From: Helicobacteraceae bacterium | GTDB taxonomy: Bacteria > Campylobacterota > Campylobacteria > Campylobacterales > Sulfurimonadaceae | Direction: 5' to 3' | Assembly: GCA_027083665.1 (NCBI GenBank) | Contig: JALWNV010000052.1 | Location: 1-7,417, forward strand | Length of the DNA: 7,417 nt | Shown: positions 6,020 to 7,417 of the stretch, one piece after another | Layout: the number at the start of each line of letters is the position of its first letter | Position numbering within the stretch: position 1 is the first letter of the stretch | Notes under the pieces: generated by a model | The model's database searches: none | Seen by the model: the letters and a program-made list of their open reading frames with translations, nothing else | What the model was told of the DNA's origin: nothing | Made by a program: the position numbers and the translations under genes

Positions 6020-7414
6020 ATGAAAAAACCGTTTATTTTTCTCTCGTTTGTTCTATCGGGCACCCTCGCCCTGCAGGCTGCGGCCGTCACTTTCGAAGAG
6101 ATGCCGCAGGCATCCGAACGCGTCATGCCGACGAAAGCGGACCAGATCCTCTCTTTCAGCCGTGCCATCGACCAAGCCAAAGACTCTATCGTCTATATCG
6201 CGACAACCCAGAGCAAAACCCAGGAGTACCTGCGAAAAGTCAACCCGCTGATCGAGGAGTTCTTCGGGCGGCGCTATCATCCGCAGATACCCAAACGCCA
6301 GAGCCTCGGATCGGGGGTGATCGCCACATCCGACGGCTATATCATTACCAACAGCCACGTCGTCAAGGATGCCGACGAAATCATGGTCAGAATCCCCGGT
6401 TCGGAAAAAGAGTACGCCGCGCGCATCATCGGCAGCGATCCCAAATCGGACATCGCCGTCATCAAAGTCGATGCGAAAGGGCTCAAACCCATCAAGATGG
6501 GAAGTTCGGCACACCTGAAAATCGGCGATGTCGTCTTTGCTATCGGAAACCCTTTCGGTGTCGGGCTCAGCGTCACGCAGGGAATTATCTCCGCGCAGCA
6601 TAAAGACAGTATCGGCATCAACGAATACGAGAACTTCATCCAGACCGACGCCTCCATCAACCCGGGCAACTCCGGCGGTGCCCTCGTCGACAGCCGCGGC
6701 GCACTCATCGGGATCAACTCCGCCATTATCAGCAGCAGCGGCGGCAACAACGGGATCGGCTTCGCCATTGAGGTCGATATGGTCAAGAACATCGCACGAA
6801 AACTCATCGAAGACGGCAGCGTCGAGCGCGGCTATCTCGGTGTAAACATCGGCAATCTCACCAAGGAGCTCCGTCAGCTTTATGCGCATAAAGAAGGGGC
6901 CCTTGTCATCGATCTGCCTTCCGGCAGTCCCGCTTCGAAAGCCGGGCTGCGGCGCGGCGACCTGATCACCGCCGTCGATTCGCATGTCATCGAAGACGCG
7001 AGTGATTTGAAAAACACGATCGGTATGTACCGTCCCGGTACCAAAGTCAGCGTGACTTTCGAGCGCGACAAAAAGGATGAAAAAATCGATGTCACACTCG
7101 GTACGCTCGAGGGCGGTATCTCCAATCAGAGCGGTTCGCTGATCGACGGACTGACGCTCGAACCGCTCACCGACGATTATCGCTACCGCCTGAAGATCCC
7201 CGATGATGTGGAAGGGGTTCTCGTCACCGAGGTCGACGCCGATGCCGCCGCCGCGTCACAGGGCGTCCGTCCCGGCGATGTCATCGTTCAGATCGAACAA
7301 GAGCCCGTCGACTCCGTCAAGGCGCTTGCTCAAGCACTCAAAAAAGCGGGCAAAGGGTACAAGCGCGTCTACCTCTACCGAAACGGCAGCGTCTTTGTCG
7401 CCGCGCTGAAATAA
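6020..7414 (+). CDS. htrA: Periplasmic serine protease/chaperone of the HtrA (DegP/DegQ) family
   Basis: The 464-residue protein degrades or refolds misfolded envelope proteins. A Sec signal peptide is clear: MKKP, a hydrophobic core to about residue 18, and a cleavage site near the Ala run at 20-22. A trypsin-like domain follows with the full triad His113 (TNSHVV), Asp144 (KSDIAVIKV) and Ser218 (NPGNSGGAL). A first PDZ domain begins near 271 with the carboxylate-binding loop GYLGV and continues to about 362; the second spans roughly 376-464 (GVLVTEVDADAAAA, RPGDVIVQI). The two-PDZ layout and the length match DegP/DegQ and H. pylori HtrA (about 476). ATG 6020 follows AAGGA at 6006-6010 by nine bases. 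The segment between signal peptide and protease (23-95) includes the LA-loop-like FFGRRYHPQIPKRQS. The gene appears to have its own promoter and leader. The window ends just after its stop. Confidence 0.97.
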   Translation: MKKPFIFLSFVLSGTLALQAAAVTFEEMPQASERVMPTKADQILSFSRAIDQAKDSIVYIATTQSKTQEYLRKVNPLIEEFFGRRYHPQIPKRQSLGSGVIATSDGYIITNSHVVKDADEIMVRIPGSEKEYAARIIGSDPKSDIAVIKVDAKGLKPIKMGSSAHLKIGDVVFAIGNPFGVGLSVTQGIISAQHKDSIGINEYENFIQTDASINPGNSGGALVDSRGALIGINSAIISSSGGNNGIGFAIEVDMVKNIARKLIEDGSVERGYLGVNIGNLTKELRQLYAHKEGALVIDLPSGSPASKAGLRRGDLITAVDSHVIEDASDLKNTIGMYRPGTKVSVTFERDKKDEKIDVTLGTLEGGISNQSGSLIDGLTLEPLTDDYRYRLKIPDDVEGVLVTEVDADAAAASQGVRPGDVIVQIEQEPVDSVKALAQALKKAGKGYKRVYLYRNGSVFVAALK

Positions 7415-7417
7415 AAT

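Noticed and set aside
5776..6603. Plus-strand frame of 275 codons spanning the small gene, the gap and part of htrA
   Set aside because: It runs out of frame through the htrA signal peptide and protease domain, is rich in Arg, Pro and Ser, and has no ribosome site at its start.

Overview
The window is a housekeeping stretch of a chromosome, most likely from a member of Campylobacterota (Epsilonproteobacteria) with unusually high GC. The protein-coding DNA looks above half G+C, with codons ending mostly in C or G. The taxonomic call is inference from protein style. PdxA has the short form with GxGLE in place of GxGPE and an FDIAYRG-type C-terminus, as I recall from Helicobacter. NrdB ends in the NYAKxSxxxDDF tail of that phylum, pdxJ and pdxA are paired, and a TrkA-like RCK protein diverges from tgt. 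A high-GC genus such as Nitratifractor or Hydrogenimonas would fit, but nothing here proves it.

Layout. On the minus strand from the left edge to 979 lies a 3'-truncated gene for a cytoplasmic RCK (TrkA-N/TrkA-C) protein. It diverges from tgt (1089-2210, plus strand) across a 109-base intergenic region with a candidate promoter for each direction. All remaining genes are on the plus strand: nrdB (2291-3304), a CDA-fold guanine deaminase (3318-3779), pdxJ (3878-4669), pdxA (4666-5610), an unrecognised 74-residue gene (5721-5945) and htrA/degQ (6020-7414). The window ends three bases after the htrA stop.

Gene cooperation. PdxA and PdxJ are consecutive steps of deoxyxylulose-phosphate-dependent vitamin B6 synthesis; their genes overlap by four bases and probably share the TATAAT promoter at 3842. 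Tgt (queuosine tRNA modification, which releases guanine), guanine deaminase (which consumes guanine) and NrdB (deoxynucleotide supply) sit together. nrdB and the deaminase are 13 bases apart and probably co-transcribed; any purine link to tgt is only a suggestion. HtrA is a periplasmic protease-chaperone and appears to have its own promoter and a leader hairpin.

Points worth a second look. The second metal-ligand motif of NrdB is E-x-x-x-H rather than the usual E-x-x-H. An AT-rich island between pdxA and the small gene carries a near-consensus promoter (TTGATA, 17 bases, TATAAT) feeding a 74-residue protein of unknown function. A 21-base near-perfect inverted repeat lies in the htrA leader just before its ribosome binding site. 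I saw no RNA genes, insertion sequences, CRISPR arrays, attachment sites or convincing rho-independent terminators, and no clear sign of a previously undescribed multi-gene system.
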